Positions 10,310 through 21,837 of a stretch of 64,000 nt of DNA are shown here, piece after piece (positions within the stretch are counted from its first letter, which is position 1; each line of letters opens with the position of its first letter). The notes under the pieces were generated by a model that was not told the DNA's origin, made no database searches, and saw only the letters and a program-made list of their open reading frames with translations. Origin of the DNA: Symbiodinium natans (lineage: Eukaryota > Sar > Dinophyceae > Suessiales > Symbiodiniaceae). Where the stretch lies: contig CAJNDS010002114.1 of NCBI GenBank assembly GCA_905221605.1, positions 1 through 64,000 on the forward strand, read 5' to 3'. Both the position numbers and the translations under genes were made by a program.

Positions 10310-10425
10310 ATTTGCTTAAGAACCTCCCAAAAATATTGTTCCTTATAAGGGTAATATAGAGACTATTTTTTTCTTTTTTGTTGGGGGGGGGGGGGGGGGG
10401 GTCCTTAAGAAAATAGTAGATTATA
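10310..10425. repeat. Palindromic MITE-like element, family 7
   Basis: Ends TTTGCTTAAGAACC and its inverse GGTCCTTAAG, with a G run at the right end and the motif CCTTATAAGGGTAATAT inside. Clearest sister copy: 63158-63345; weaker ones at 27634-27732 and 60060-60175. Confidence 0.6.
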
Positions 10426-10762
10426 GTCAATCCCAACACCCCCCTATGCCGAAAGCTGGCGAAGGGAGAGTCTGTGGCACGTTCTATCAGGGTTTAGGGT
10501 TTAGGGTTTAGGGTTTAGGGTTGAATGTTTAGGGTCGAATGATGTCGACCATTTCAGACGTTTTTGCGGGCAGATAAACTCGAAAACCTGTTCCCTAAAG
10601 CCTAAACCCACCCTCAACCCCAAACCCCAGACCCTAAACCCTTCCACTGATTCACTTCGCTTCGACGCGGCTCTAAGCCCTAAACCCTAAACCCTAACCC
10701 TAAAACCCAAAACCCAAAACCCGAAACCCGAAACCCGAAACCCTAAACCCTAAACCCCACAC

Positions 10763-10809
10763 CCTTTGAGCTCCATGGCAGCCTGCTGCCGCTGCTTCGG
10801 AAGCTGGTC
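10763..10809 (-). CDS. Short exon, coiled-coil-like
   Basis: Acceptor AGCCTAG|GAC and donor AAAGG|GTGTGG. Reads DQLPKQRQQAAMELK. CCCTAAA left, TTTAGGG/TTTGGGG right. Confidence 0.5.
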
Positions 10810-11141
10810 CTAGGCTTGGGGTTTGGGGTTTGGGGTTTGGGGTTTAGGGCTTAGGGTTTAGGGTTTGGGGTTTAGGGTTTGGGGCTTGGGGTTTAGGGTT
10901 TAGGGTCTAGGGTTTGTTTGAAGTCCACTCCTACGATTACAACTAGGATTATGATTCTGATTATGGTTATGATAGCTTTGATTATGGCTATGATTGCTAG
11001 AATTATGGGGCCAATAACACCCCTGGAAGAAATCCGAAGCAGCCACGCCGAAGCCGTAAACCCTAAACCCTAAACCCCAAACCCTAAACCCTAAACCCTA
11101 AACCCTGAACCAGTATACCCTAAAGCTCACAACCCCCCAAC

Positions 11142-11208
11142 CAAGCCGGCAGTTGAGCTGAGGTGGGCGCGACAGCTTCAAAGCTGCTGCCGCAATCTGA
11201 GCAGTGCG
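11142..11208 (-). CDS. Short exon, unknown gene
   Basis: Acceptor CCGAAAG|CGC and donor GCTTG|GTTGGG. Reads RTAQIAAAALKLSRPPQLNC. CCCTAAA left, long TTTAGGG/TTTAGGGG tract right (11216-11395). Confidence 0.5.
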
Positions 11209-12550
11209 CTTTCGGGTTTAGGGTTTAGGGTTTAGGGGTTTAGGGGTTTAGGGGTTTAGGGGTTTAGGGGTTTAGGGGTTTAGGGGTTTAGGAGTTTAGG
11301 GGTTAGGGGTTAGGGTTCAGGGTTCAGGGAGGGTTCGGGGTTTAGGGTTTAGGGTTCAGGGTTCAGGGTTTAGGATTTAGGGTTTAGGGTTTAGGGCGAG
11401 CAGACCGGGGACTGGGTTCAGGGCGTTCGTGCCTTAAATTGTCAGGGCCTTCCGGGCTGTGGGCCCTGAAAAGGGCTTGAGGAACCCTAAACCCTAAACC
11501 CTAAACCCTAAACCCTAAACCCTAAACCCTAACCCCCAAGCAACTCTCCACGAACCCTCGTGCGGATGAGGGATTTGGGGTCCAGGGCTTGGGCTCTGGG
11601 GGATGCTGCCTGCTCTCCTAGAACATTCGTTTAGGGTTTAGGGTTTAGGGTTTGGGGTTTAGGGTTTAGGGTTTAGGGTTTAGGGGTAGGGTTTAGGACG
11701 GTTAGCTCCAGTATAGCGTGCCTCCACGAAATTCCTGACGGCATGTAAGATTGCTGTTAAGTTCCCACCATAAGGACGTATGGCCAGAACTGGGTTGTCT
11801 GGTAAGGTTCCTGTCCACAGACACCCAGCACAGACACCCAGAACAAAGTTCACAGTCGCGTAAACCCTAAACCCTAAACCCTACACCCTAGACCCTAAAC
11901 CCTAAACCCTGAACTGGCAGGGAGCATTTTGTCTCCTTCATGCCCCCCCCCCCCCCCCCCCGTTGTCAGCAGCATGCAAAGGCAGAGCGACTCAACCCCA
12001 AATCCTGAACGCCCCAAGCCCTAAACTCCTAACACCCCAAACCCAAAACCCAAAACCCAAAAACCCAAAACCCAAAACCCAAAGCTATAGGCCCTGCGTA
12101 TAGCCCTAAACCCTAAACCTTAAAAACAGAGCGACCCTAAACCAAACCAGCGTGCAGAAGGCAAACTGCTGCCTGAGCCCTCCTCTGCCATAATTCTTGA
12201 GAACCCCCGGCTCTGTTAGGGTTTAGGGTTTAGGGTTTAGGGTTTAGGGTTTAGAGTTTAGTGTTTAGGGTTTAGGGTCAACTTCAACCGAGCTTACGGC
12301 CCATTCCCGGCCTGTTTAGTGGAGGCCCCAATCATGGGTTTGGGCTTCGAGACCCCAAGAGTCCAAGAGTAGCCTAGAAATAGAAAGGGTGCCCTTGCTA
12401 TGGGCTAAGCGTTCAGGGTCTCCCTTTTGCAATGCGGGCCCTTTTTAGGGTTTAGGGTTTAGGGTTTAGGGAAACTCCAACAGGGCACAAGCAAGGAACT
12501 GACCATCCGGTTGAGCAACCCTGAACCCTAAACTCTAAACCCAAAACCCA
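11209..12550. other. Telomere tracts and non-coding sequence
   Basis: TTTAGGG and TTTAGGGG octamers (11216-11395), CCCTAAA 11485-11530, TTTAGGG 11630-11690, CCCTAAA 11862-11910, a C run (11943-11961), ACCCAAAA repeats (12035-12085), TTTAGGG 12217-12275 and 12445-12472. One exon-like island may lie at 11535-11630; I cannot define it. Confidence 0.5.
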
Positions 12551-12616
12551 AACTCTAAACCCTGAACCCAGAACCCTCAACCCTAAACCCTATAAACCCT
12601 AAATCCTAAACGCTAA

Positions 12617-12899
12617 ACGGGTGGAGTTTTTTTTTGGGTCTTTTTTTTTGGGGGGGGGCCTTTCTTTTTTTTTCTTGGTCGATTTTCTTGGTTTTCTCTA
12701 GGAAAACCTACTTTCCTTACATTTTGGACGGATTTTCTGTCATTTCCCTTAGGTTTTCGTTGGTTTTTCATAGGGAAAAACCTATGTTATTTTTTACATT
12801 TTGGACGGATTTCCTGTAATTTCCCTTAGGTTTTCCTTGGTTTTTCTTAGGGGGAAAACCCTATTTTCCTTACATTTTGGACAGATATCCTGTCATTTC
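12617..12899. repeat. About 75-bp tandem repeat, left part of the composite element
   Basis: Units share TTACATTTTGGACGGATTT, TTTCCCTTAGGTTTTC and TTGGTTTTTC.AGGG. Similar units continue at 13225-13390 between minisatellite blocks. Confidence 0.75.
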
Positions 12900-14866
12900 C
12901 TTCGTTTCTTGGGCTTTGAAGCACGCTTGGTACGACTTAAAAGAAGCGGGAGGGGGGGTCGGGGGGGGGGCGGGGGGGCGCAGCCCCCCCACTTGCAAAC
13001 ACCTCTTGGGCTTTGAAGCACGCTTTGCACGGCTTCCAAAAAAAAAGAGCGGGGGGGTTCGGGGGGGGGGCGCAGCCCCCCCCATTTGCAAACACAATGC
13101 TCAAACGATGTTTTTCAACTAGTTTCTCGGGCTTTGAAGCACGCTTGGTACGACTTAAAAGAAGCGGGGGGGGGGTCGGTGTCAACAAGTTTTTTGGGCT
13201 TTGAAGCACGCTCTGCACGGTTTGAAAAAAAAACGAGGTTTTCGTTGGTTTTTCCTAAGGAAACCCTCTTCTGATTACATTTTGGACGGATTTCGTCAAA
13301 CGTCAAAGCGTACGTTGCTTTTCCTTAGTTTGTCCTAGGGAAAACCCTATTTGGTTCGTTTTCTTGGTTTCTATCATTCCCTCTATATTTTCATCGGATT
13401 CATACTTTTTTTTCAACTAGTTTCTCGGGCTTTGAAGCACGCTTGGTACGGCTTAAAAGAAGCGGGGGGGGGGGTTGGGGGGGCTGTGCCCCCCATCTGC
13501 AAACACCCTGCTCACATGATGGGTTTCAACTAGTTTCTTGGGCTTCGGCTGAAAAAAAGCGGGGGGGTTGGGGGGGGGCGCAGCCCCCCCATTTGCAAAC
13601 ACAATGCTCACACGATGTTTTTCAACTAGTTTCTTGGGCTTAAAAGAAGCGGGGGGGGGTTGGGGGGTCTGCGCCCCCCATTTGCAAACACCCTACTCAC
13701 ATGATGGGTGTCAACAAGTTTCTTGGGCTTTGAAGCGCGCTCTGCACGGCTTAAAAAAAGCGGGGGGGTTGGGGGGGGCGCAGCCCCCCCCCCATTTGCA
13801 AACACAATGCTCACACGATGCTTTTCAACTAGTTTCTTGGGCTTTGAAGCACGCTTGGTACGGCTTAAAAAAAGCGGGGGGGGGGGGTTGGGGGGGCTGT
13901 GCCCCCCATCTGCAAAAACCCTGCTCACATGATGGGTTTCAACTAGTTTCTTGGGCTTCGGCTCGCAGCCCCCCCCATTTGCAAACACAATGCTCACACG
14001 ATGTTTTTCAACTAGTTTCTTGGGCTTTGAACGGCTTAAAAGAAGCTTGGGGGGTCTGCGCCCCCCATTTGCAAACACCCTGCTCACATGATGGGTGTCA
14101 ACAAGTTTCTTGGGCTTTGAAGCGCGCTCTGCACGGCTTAAAAAAAGCGGGGGGGGTTGGGGGGGGCGCAGCCCCCCCATTTGCAAGCACAATGCTCACA
14201 CGATGTTTTTCAACTAGTTTCTTGGGCTTTGAAGCACGCTTGGTACGGCTTAAAAGAAGCGGTGGGGGGTTGGGGGGGGGCGCAGCCCCCCCCCCATTTG
14301 CAAACACCATGCTCACATGATGGGTGTCAACAAGTTTCTTGGGCTTTGAAGCACGCTCTGCACGGCTTAAAAAAAAAGCGGGGGGGTTGGGGGGGGCGCA
14401 GCCCCCCCCATTTGCAAACACAATGCTCACACGATGTTTTTTCAACTAGTTTCTTGGGCTTTGAACGGCTTCAAAGAAGCTTGGGGGGTCTGCGCCCCCC
14501 ATTTGCAACCACCCTGCTCACATGATGGGTGTCAACAAGTTTCTTGGGCTTTGAAGCGCGCTCTGCACGGCTTAAAAAAAAAGAAAAAGCGGGGGGGTTG
14601 GGGGGGGCGCAGCCCCCCCCATTTGCAAACACAATGCTCACACGATGCTTTTCAACTTGTTTCTTGGGCTTTGAAGCACGCTTGGTACAGCTTGAAAGAA
14701 GCGGGGTTCTGCAAACACCCTGCTCACATGATGCGTTTCAACCAGTTTCTTGGGCATCGGCTGAAAAAAAGCGGGGGGTTGGGGGGGGCGCAGCCCCCCC
14801 CATTTGCAAACACAATGCTCACACGATGTTTTTCAACTAGTTTCTTGGGCTTCGAAGCACGCTTCC
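12900..14866. repeat. GC-rich minisatellite with hairpin core
   Basis: Roughly 105-125-bp units built from TTGGGCTTTGAAGCACGCTT, a GGCTTAAAAGAAGCGG motif, a G-run/CGCAG/C-run hairpin, TTTGCAAACAC and GCTCACACGATG. Two alternating sub-types (CACGATG followed by CAACTAG, and CATGATGGGTGTCAACAAG) give a higher-order pattern. Six-frame open reading frames here (up to 250 codons) are repeat artefacts. Confidence 0.9.
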
Positions 14867-15020
14867 TTTCTTCCTTCCTTGCTTCCTTCCTTTCTTCCTT
14901 CCTTTCTTCCTTCCTTGCTTCCGTCCTTTCTTCCTTCCCTCCTTTCTTCCTTCCTTCCTTCCGTGTTTTCTTCCTTTCTTTCATCCTTGCTTCCTTCCTT
15001 TCTTTCCTTCTTTCCTTCTA
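14867..15020. repeat. CTTC-type microsatellite
   Basis: Degenerate TTCCTTCCTTTC and TTCCTTGC tandem repeats following the last minisatellite unit. Confidence 0.9.
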
Positions 15021-15269
15021 AAACCTACCAGAAATAACGCTTTCCTATGAAACCACAGAGAAATTACTGTTTTTCGTACGAAAAACCACGAAAATGCATC
15101 AAATCCTTTAAAAATGTGGAGGGAATGGTGGTTTTCTTAGGAAAAACCAGGAAAATCGACCAAAAAAAAAAAAAGGCCCAAAAAAAAAAAAAAAAGACCC
15201 GACAAAATAGGCCATCCACGCTAAACCCCCAAACTCTAAGCCCTGAACCCAGAACCCTCAACCCTAAAC

Positions 15270-15310
15270 CCTATGCTGGGGCATGGGCTGAAGACATGAG
15301 ACCGCCGCTC
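15270..15310 (-). CDS. Short exon beside the composite element
   Basis: Acceptor TTGCCGCAG|GAG and donor ATAGG|GTTTAGGG. Reads ERRSHVFSPCPSIG. TTTAGGG lies on its right; the 2.7-kb element occupies the CCCTAAA tract on its left. Confidence 0.45.
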
Positions 15311-16225
15311 CTGCGGCAAAAGGTTTGAATGAGGGTTTAGGGTTAGGGTTTAGGGTTTGGGGTTTGGGGTTTGGGGTTTAGGGTTCATTAGGGGTTTAGG
15401 GTTTAGGGCTTAGCGGTTTGGGCTCTGGGGGTTGGAGGCTCGGGGGTGCTTCGGGTTCCGGCTTTAGGGTTATTAGCGCGCGAGTTGCCGTGAATACGCC
15501 AAAAGGGATTTTGGGGTTTGGGGTTTAGGGTTCAGGGTTCGGGGTTCAGGATTTGACGTTCAGGGTTTGGGGGGCTCAGGGATTTGGGGGGTTTAGGGTT
15601 TAGGGGTTAGGGTCTAGGGTCTAGGGTTTAGGGTTTAGGGTATATTCTTGGTTTAGGGTTTAGGCTTGGGCGGTTTTGAGTTTGGGGCTCTGACCCCTTT
15701 TCAGGGAGAAAAGCGTACAGCTGGATGCCCAAGCTCTGTCGAACTAAACTCAAGGGTTTAGGGTTTAGGGTTTAGGGTTTGTGGTTTGGGGTTTAGGGGT
15801 TAGGCTTTAGGCTACTACCCCCCCTCCATACTATCCCCCCAATTAATGTTGTATAGGACAACTAGGCCTGGTCGCGGTTATTAAGGGGGGGAACCCAGGG
15901 GGGACCCTAAACCCTTAACCCAAAAAACACACACAACTCCAGCACTGGGACGAAGCTGCGATTTAAGTCTCTTGGGTTTAGGGTTTAGGTTTAGGGCATT
16001 TGGTTTTATAGTTTAGGGTTTGGGGGTTTAGGGTTTGGGGCTTTTGGGGTTTAGCTTAGGGTTTAAGCCGTATGCGCCTTCAAGCAAGCTACTCAGGGTT
16101 AGGTTTAGCGCCTCCCGAAGATTTGTTGAGGGGTTTAGGGTTGCTTCCTCCCTGAAATTGCACACCCTAAAGAAGAGGCGAGCCCTAAACCCTAAACCCT
16201 AAACCCTAAACCCCAAACCCCAGAC
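15311..16225. other. Telomere-like tracts with a palindromic repeat
   Basis: TTTAGGG/TTTGGGG at 15330-15410 and 15510-15670, TTTAGGG 15753-15810, a palindromic family 8 element at 15815-15905, a possible short exon at about 15920-15972, and CCCTAAA 16185-16225. Confidence 0.5.
15815..15905. repeat. Palindromic MITE-like element, family 8
   Basis: CTACTACCCCCCCTCCATAC on the left is near-inverse to the GGGGGGAACCCAGGGGGGA end; sister copy at 20420-20530. Confidence 0.55.
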
Positions 16226-16304
16226 CCTCGCAACCAGCTCCTCTTCATCTTCGGCGACGGCGGACCCGCTGTGGGCGAGTGCGTGGGCTTCGGGACTTTC
16301 GGCC
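16226..16304 (-). CDS. Exon, acidic, unknown gene
   Basis: Acceptor GCCAAG| and donor GCGAGG|GTCTGG. Reads AESPEAHALAHSGSAVAEDE then EELVAR. CCCTAAA left, TTTAGGG right. The plus strand is also open across it, so strand was chosen by splice sites and agreement with neighbours. Confidence 0.5.
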
Positions 16305-17413
16305 CTTGGCATCGATTTGGAGGTTCAGGGTTTAGGGTTTAGGGTTTAGGGTTTAGGGTTTACGGTATAGGATTTAGGGTTTAGGAAGGGACCCCTTTCT
16401 TGAAGCTGCATGGGTACTTTTTCACCCCAATCATAACTGCACCGATAAGTCCCCTAGGTCCCTTAAGCTTGGGGTTTAGGGTTTAGGGTTTAGGGTTTAG
16501 GGTTTAGGGTTTACGGTTTAGGGTTTAGGGCTTAGGGTTTAGGGTTATAAGTAGAATTATTACCGGGGGCCAGAAGTACCCAGGAACCTCCTAGCAGCAC
16601 TGCCACCACGCAGTTGATTTCAGGGTCTATGGGGGTTTAGGGGGTTTATAGGGTTTACGGGGTTTTTGGGTTTATGGGGGGTTTATGAGGGTTTATGAGG
16701 GTTTACCGGGTTTACAGGGTTATAGGGTTGACGGGGTCTAGGGGTTTAGGGTTTCTAGGGGTCTAGGGTTTGTAGGGTCTATAGGGATTTTTTCGGGTTT
16801 TTAGGGTTTACGGGGTTTAAAGGGTTTAGGGGAACATCACGAAGGTTCCCCAGTATCCGAAGAGGATCATGGGCAGGCCGCTTGTGTGGATTGGGGTTGA
16901 GACGAGCTGGTTCTCAGGTAGCGTAAAAGCTTTCGTAGTTGTCCAGAAACCTGGAGGAATGAAAGGTCAACCTTTGAGATTAAAACGGGACTATACTAAC
17001 CTGGGGGAATGAAAGGTTAGAGGATTATCCTACCCCAAAAAGGTTAAAGGTTACCTATACTAGCAAAAGGTTTTGGGACAACCACCACTGGTGGTGCACT
17101 TATTTGGTGGGCTGCCTTGCTGGGGCAAGTGTTCTGAGATGCTACTGCTACCAGTAAGTGAAGGAAGTGACAGTCTTTAGGACCGATAGGAAGTTGCTGT
17201 CGGGGTTTAGGGACCCTAAACCCTAAACAGTCCCTAAACCCCAAACCCTAAACCCGAAACCCTAAACCCCAAACCCGAAACCCTAAACCCCAAACCCCAA
17301 CCCTAAACCCTAAACCCTAAACCTGAAACCCTAAACCCTAAACCCCAACCCTAAACCCTAAACCCTAAACGCATGAAGAGGAGACCCACGAGGCCCACGC
17401 GGGAATCGCCTAC
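16305..17413. other. Telomere-like repeats and palindromic sequence
   Basis: TTTAGGG 16325-16385 and 16472-16548, degenerate GGGTTTA(C/T)GGG repeats 16625-16830, a MITE-like inverted segment at about 16940-17060, and CCCTAAA 17212-17370. The 29-mer around 17190-17216 (GTTGCTGTCGGGGTTTAGGG core) recurs at 19780-19802. Confidence 0.55.
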
Positions 17414-17457
17414 CAGTGTTTGCCGGGAGCCGCTGCCCCGAAGGCCTTGGCAAGGAT
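17414..17457 (-). CDS. Short exon, unknown gene
   Basis: Acceptor TCCGAG|ATC and donor CACTG|GTAGGC. Reads ILAKAFGAAAPGKHW. Long CCCTAAA on the left and TTTAGGG on the right. All three minus frames are nearly open, so the frame is uncertain. Confidence 0.45.
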
Positions 17458-17871
17458 CTCGGATTGGGGTTTAGGGTTTAGGGTTTAGGGTTTAGGGTTT
17501 AGGGTTTAGGGTTTAGGGTTTAGGGTTTAGGGTTTAGGGTTTAGGGTTTAGGGTTTAGGTTTTAGGTTTTAGGGTTTAGGGTTTAGGGTTTAGGGTTTAG
17601 GGCCCTAAAGCAGAAACCCTAAACCCTAAACTTTTCGGGCCTTAGGGTATTGGGGCCATTGGATCCTAAACCCTGCATCCTGCATGCTGCACCCTCACTC
17701 TGGCTCCCAGCCAGGGTCCGACTCTGATTGTTTGGGCAGCTACCCGAAACCCTAAACCCTAAACCCTAAATACCCTAAATACCCTAAATACCCTAAACCC
17801 TAAACCCTAAACCCTAAACCCTAAACCTTCAAGGCCGGAAAGCTGGGAACAGAGACCAACAAACATAGCAC

Positions 17872-17930
17872 TTGCCCCGTAGGCTCGCCTCAAGTAGCAC
17901 CGATCTTGTCTTGATTCCCAGGGACAACAT
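17872..17930 (-). CDS. Possible first exon of the gene downstream of the channel gene
   Basis: Starts with ATG in a favourable context (ACCACCATG) and reads MLSLGIKTRSVLLEASLRGK before donor GGCAA|GTGCTA. The string LGIKTRSVLLEASLRGK resembles the transmembrane stretch of ABC subfamily C transporters where a conserved R-S/A-L motif occurs; that is a weak resemblance by eye. It lies 480 bp past the stop of the channel gene, same strand. Confidence 0.35.
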
Positions 17931-18412
17931 GGTGGTTTTCGAAAACCCTAAACCCTAAACCCTAAACTCTAAACCCTAAACCCTAAACCCTAAACCCTAA
18001 ACTCTAAACCCTAAACCCTAAACCCTAAACCCTAAATGGAAATAAATGGGGTGCCCCTATTTTGGGAAATACCCACATGAGGCATCTGCACTGCAGTGCC
18101 CCCTCAACACATCTATACACACTCGGAATGGCACGTCTGGGGCCAGCGACTCCCACATGCTTCTCAAATATGGAAATTTAGGATAGTGAGGGATTTCTAA
18201 AAGGCACCCCAAATAGTAGGATCCCCTTATGGCAAGGACTCCCCAATCAGGTACCCCTGACAATCGTACACCCCCATAGTCTCCCTCCACCTGGCCCTAA
18301 ACCGTTAACCCTAAACCCCTTGGCCCAAACCCCAAACCCTAAACCCTAAACCCTAAAGCCTAAGCCTAAAGCCTAAAGCCTAAACCTTATTCGGCCTAGG
18401 GAGCTGAAGCCC

Positions 18413-18474
18413 CTAAGAGCCAAGAAGGGGAGACGGTGCTACTGTCCCTCCCCTCTCTGCTGCTCCCGTCACCT
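18413..18474 (-). CDS. Terminal exon of the channel-like gene
   Basis: Acceptor GCCTCAG|AGGTG, open for 19 codons (VTGAAERGGTVAPSPLLGS) to TAG at 18413-18415. It takes exactly the phase left by 19380-19576. CCCTAAA-like sequence left, long TTTAGGG tract right. Confidence 0.5.
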
Positions 18475-21400
18475 CTGAGGCGGAGGGTTTAGGGTTTAGG
18501 GTTTAGGGTTTAGGGTTTAGGGTTTAGGGTTTAGGGTTTAGGGTTTAGGGTTTAGGGTTTAGGGTTTAGGGCAGTTTAGGTTTTAGGGTTTAGGGTTTGG
18601 GGCTTAGGGTTTAGGGTTTGGGGCAACCTTCTTCTGGAGGTGGTCTGGGGCTTTGGAGGAACCCCAACCTGTTCGCGAAACCACGGCCCAAGGGCATGCG
18701 CAGGCAAACACCCGAAGGCCCAACACCGCAAAAGACAGGGGTTGCTAGGACCTAAACTACACCCCAAAACCCAAACCCCAAACCCTAAATCCCAACAAAG
18801 TAAGGGGTTGCTTAGGCTGGGAAACTGGGGCGAGCACGCACCATCGTCTCGGCGACCTGAAAATCAATCTCGGGGCTCGTTACTTTGTTGGGATTTAGGG
18901 TTTGGGGTTTGGGTTTTGGGGTGTAGTTTAGGTCCTAGCAACCCCTGTCTTTTGCGGTGTTGGGCCTTCGGGTGTTTGCCTGCGCATGCCCGTTTGGGGC
19001 GTGCGCGTTGTGGGTGTCATGAGAAGGGACCCTTTAATCTTATTCCCCTAAAATACCGCCACAAATACCTTACCCAGCCCCTGAATCCCTAAGGAGCCCC
19101 TACCTACGTTATCCCCAAGGTCCCTTAAAAGGGTCCCCTCCTTTAGCCCCTTCTCTACGCGCCCAGAAGATTGCTTGTACAAGCTTTTTGGGGGAAGCTA
19201 GGGGGCCACGCTTCGGGACATGACCAGACTCGAGTTCGACTTCCTACAAGACCCCCGCGCACCAACAAAACACAAGAGAAGAGGTGAAGTTAACCTACAC
19301 GACTGCCAACCCGAAGCTAAGCCCTGTTTCCAGAACCCTAAACCCCTGAACCCTCAACCCTAAACCCTGAACCCTAAACGGAAGTACTGTTGCCTGTCAG
19401 CTCTCGGGATCGGGTTGTAGGGCTTTAGCAGCTGAACGGCAGCTTGCGCTGCGCCAAAGTTGCAAAAGTTGCAAAGGCGACCGCGGGTCGAGCCGTCGAG
19501 CCACCAGGCATCTGCCCGACGCTGCTCCGCCATCCTCAGTTCGGTCGTCGGGGCCTCGGTGGAGAGCACCATGTCGCTGAAGAGGCCTCTTGTTCCCCTA
19601 AACCCTAAACCCTAAACCCTAAACCTAAACCCTAAACCCTAAACGCCCTAAACCCTAAAGGCCACAGGCAGCTCCGGGATGCTGGATCCGAACCCTCGGA
19701 CCTGGCGGACGTTCCCTGCTCAGGGCGTAGGGAGCAGGGCTGAAGGGGGTTCCCAAACCCGAAACCCTGAATGATAGGAGGTTGCTTTCGGGGTTTAGGG
19801 ACCCCAAGGCCTAAACCCCAAACCCTAAACCCTAAACCCAAAACCCAAAAACCAAACCCTAAACCCTAAACCCTAAACCCTAAACCCTGAACCCTGAACC
19901 CTGAACCCTGAACCCGAGACCCTAAACCCTGAACCCTGAACCCTGAACCCTGAACCCTGAATCCTGACCTGAATCCTGCGGCCCGAGATCCCAAGACAGA
20001 AAACGCCGTCGGAAACATGCTAAATCCGTTTCGGGTTTAGGGTTTTAGGGTTTAGGGTTTAGGGTTTAGGGCTACCCGGAAGACCTTTTTAAACCCGTAA
20101 GGCCCTCAACATTCCCTGAGCCCCCAAGGACCTGCGCCCGGTAGTGCTCGATCTGGACCTTGGTCTCCATCGCTTGCCTGGTGCGAAGCTAAGTTGGCGG
20201 CCTAGGGGTTTAGGGTTTAGGGTTTAGGGTTTAGGGTTTAGGGTTTAGGGTTTAGGGTTTAGGGTTTAGGGTTGAGGGTCTACAAAGGGCCCCGCCCTAG
20301 TTATGCGTTAGAGCTTTCAGGACCCCAAGTTGGGTTATAAGGATCCTAACCTAGGCTACAAGTCCCTGAGCTGTAGTTAGTACAGAAAGGGGACCCCTCC
20401 TTGAAGGGTGCATCATGGGCTTCCCTACTACCCCCCTCTATCCTACCCCCCTGAGCTCCCCCCTTAAATGACGTAATCCCTTAAATTTTGGGGGGGGAAC
20501 CTAGGGGGGGGGGGGGTAGTATATAGAGGGGAACCCATGAGTTTGGGGTTGTTCAGGGTCTAGGAAGGGTCAAGAAGGGTTTAGACCAGATGCCTTTAGG
20601 GTTTGGGGGATTAGGGATTAGGGTTAGAAGGGCTCAGGGTTATACGGGTCTCAAACCCCTAACACGAATATTCAGGGGTTAGGGCCGCAGGGGGAGAGTC
20701 GGCCTTCTGGGTTGCTTCACTGCGGCGCATAAACTTTAAAACCCTCAACCCTAAACCCTAAACCCTAAACCCTAAGCCCTCAAACCTAAACCCTAAACCC
20801 TCAACCCTACCAGGGGCCAGGCACTTCCGTCCTCTCACACTCCTGCCGCTGCCGTTCTCGCTCGGCCTGTCGTCGCCAGTGGTTCATGAAGGCTTGGAAG
20901 AGGCTGGCTTGGGGGAGTGGGTTTAGGGTTTAGGGTTTAGGGTTTAGGGTTTAGGGTTTAGGGTTTAGGGTTCAGGGTTGAGGGTTTAGGGTTTAGAGTT
21001 AGTTTAGGGTTTAGGGTTTATAGCATAATTACCAAAATCCTACTTAACCGGGCTGCGTGCCCTTGCCCTTGAGGACTTGAAGCGATGGGGCATGCTTGTG
21101 GGCATCGGTCAGAGTATGAGGCCATGTGCTCCACAAGCCATCCGGTCCTCCATCTTAGGCAGACTTGTGCTTTTGCAGCTCTCAAGAAGAACGGTTTTGC
21201 AAGAGACCCTACAGGCACTGTACCCTGAAGATCAACTCCCAATCCATCCACGATAAGCAGTCTCTCCTACACGGAAGTGGGGCGGGACATGTCCAGAACG
21301 TCGTGGCAAAGTGTACCAAGAATGACTGAAAACCCCAAACCCTGAACCCTAAGCCCTGAACCCCAAACCCTACACCTTAAACCAAACCCCTTGCAAAAAC

Positions 21401-21806
21401 AGCCCTTCAAGCACCGCTGCGGGCTAAACCCCAAACCCTAAACCCCAAACCCCAAACCCCTAAGTCCCGTAGACCTACGAACCCCATGGTGACCTCGATC
21501 CGCTGCAGGACGTCGGAGAGGATGGTCTCCATCTCCTTCCGGGAGGCTTTCGAGGTTAGGGTTTAGGGTTTAGGGTTTAGGGTTTAGTGTTTAGGGTCCG
21601 CCAACCCTGGCGGCGTGTTGGATGGGTTTGAGGAGGTGAAAACCTCCCTCTTTCCCTCCTTACCCCCCCAAAACGCGGGGGGGGGGGGGGGAGGGGGGGG
21701 GGGGGGGGGGGGGTAGGGGGGGGGGGGTAGGGGGGGGTAGGGGGGGGGTAGGGGGGCGGTACGGGGGGTCGGTTGGAGGACCGCACAGCGGTAAAACCCC
21801 CCCCCC

Positions 21807-21837
<31 letters not shown>

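Larger units (their letters stand above)
7805..10762. other. Long stretch of telomere tracts, homopolymers and palindromic repeats
   Basis: Telomere-like tracts at 7808-7900, 8028-8075, 8915-8975, 9080-9125, 9181-9220, 10140-10200 and 10488-10525. Homopolymers: T then G at 8210-8246, C at 9974-9998, G at 10383-10401. Palindromic repeats are listed separately. A possible minus exon (SGESEPHKPASSAAPFLE) lies near 8978-9030. Otherwise nothing convincing. Confidence 0.5.
12551..15274. mobile_element. 2.7-kb composite element with inverted ends and flanking direct repeats
   Basis: A 44-bp sequence (AACCCAGAACCCTCAACCCT is its core) occurs at 12551-12594 and at 15231-15274 with one mismatch. Just inside, 12620-12715 is an imperfect inverse of 15120-15215: GGTCGATTTTCTTGGTTTTC on the left against GAAAAACCAGGAAAATCGAC on the right. 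The interior is tandem repeats with no transposase. The element sits inside the CCCTAAA tract left of the exon at 15270-15310. It looks like a non-autonomous foldback-type element; the 44-bp flanks may be a target duplication or recombined telomere-like sequence. Confidence 0.6.

Noticed and set aside
13568-14525. Long proteins in the GC-rich minisatellite
   Set aside because: The frames follow the tandem unit, occur on both strands and shift with homopolymer length. No coding constraint is visible.
16226-17457. Plus-strand exons (FIFGDGGPAVGECVGFGTFG; HEAHAGIAYQCLPGAAAPKA)
   Set aside because: Open and plausible, but the minus strand has equal or better splice sites at the same islands and agrees with all neighbours. 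GC-rich short exons are often open on both strands.
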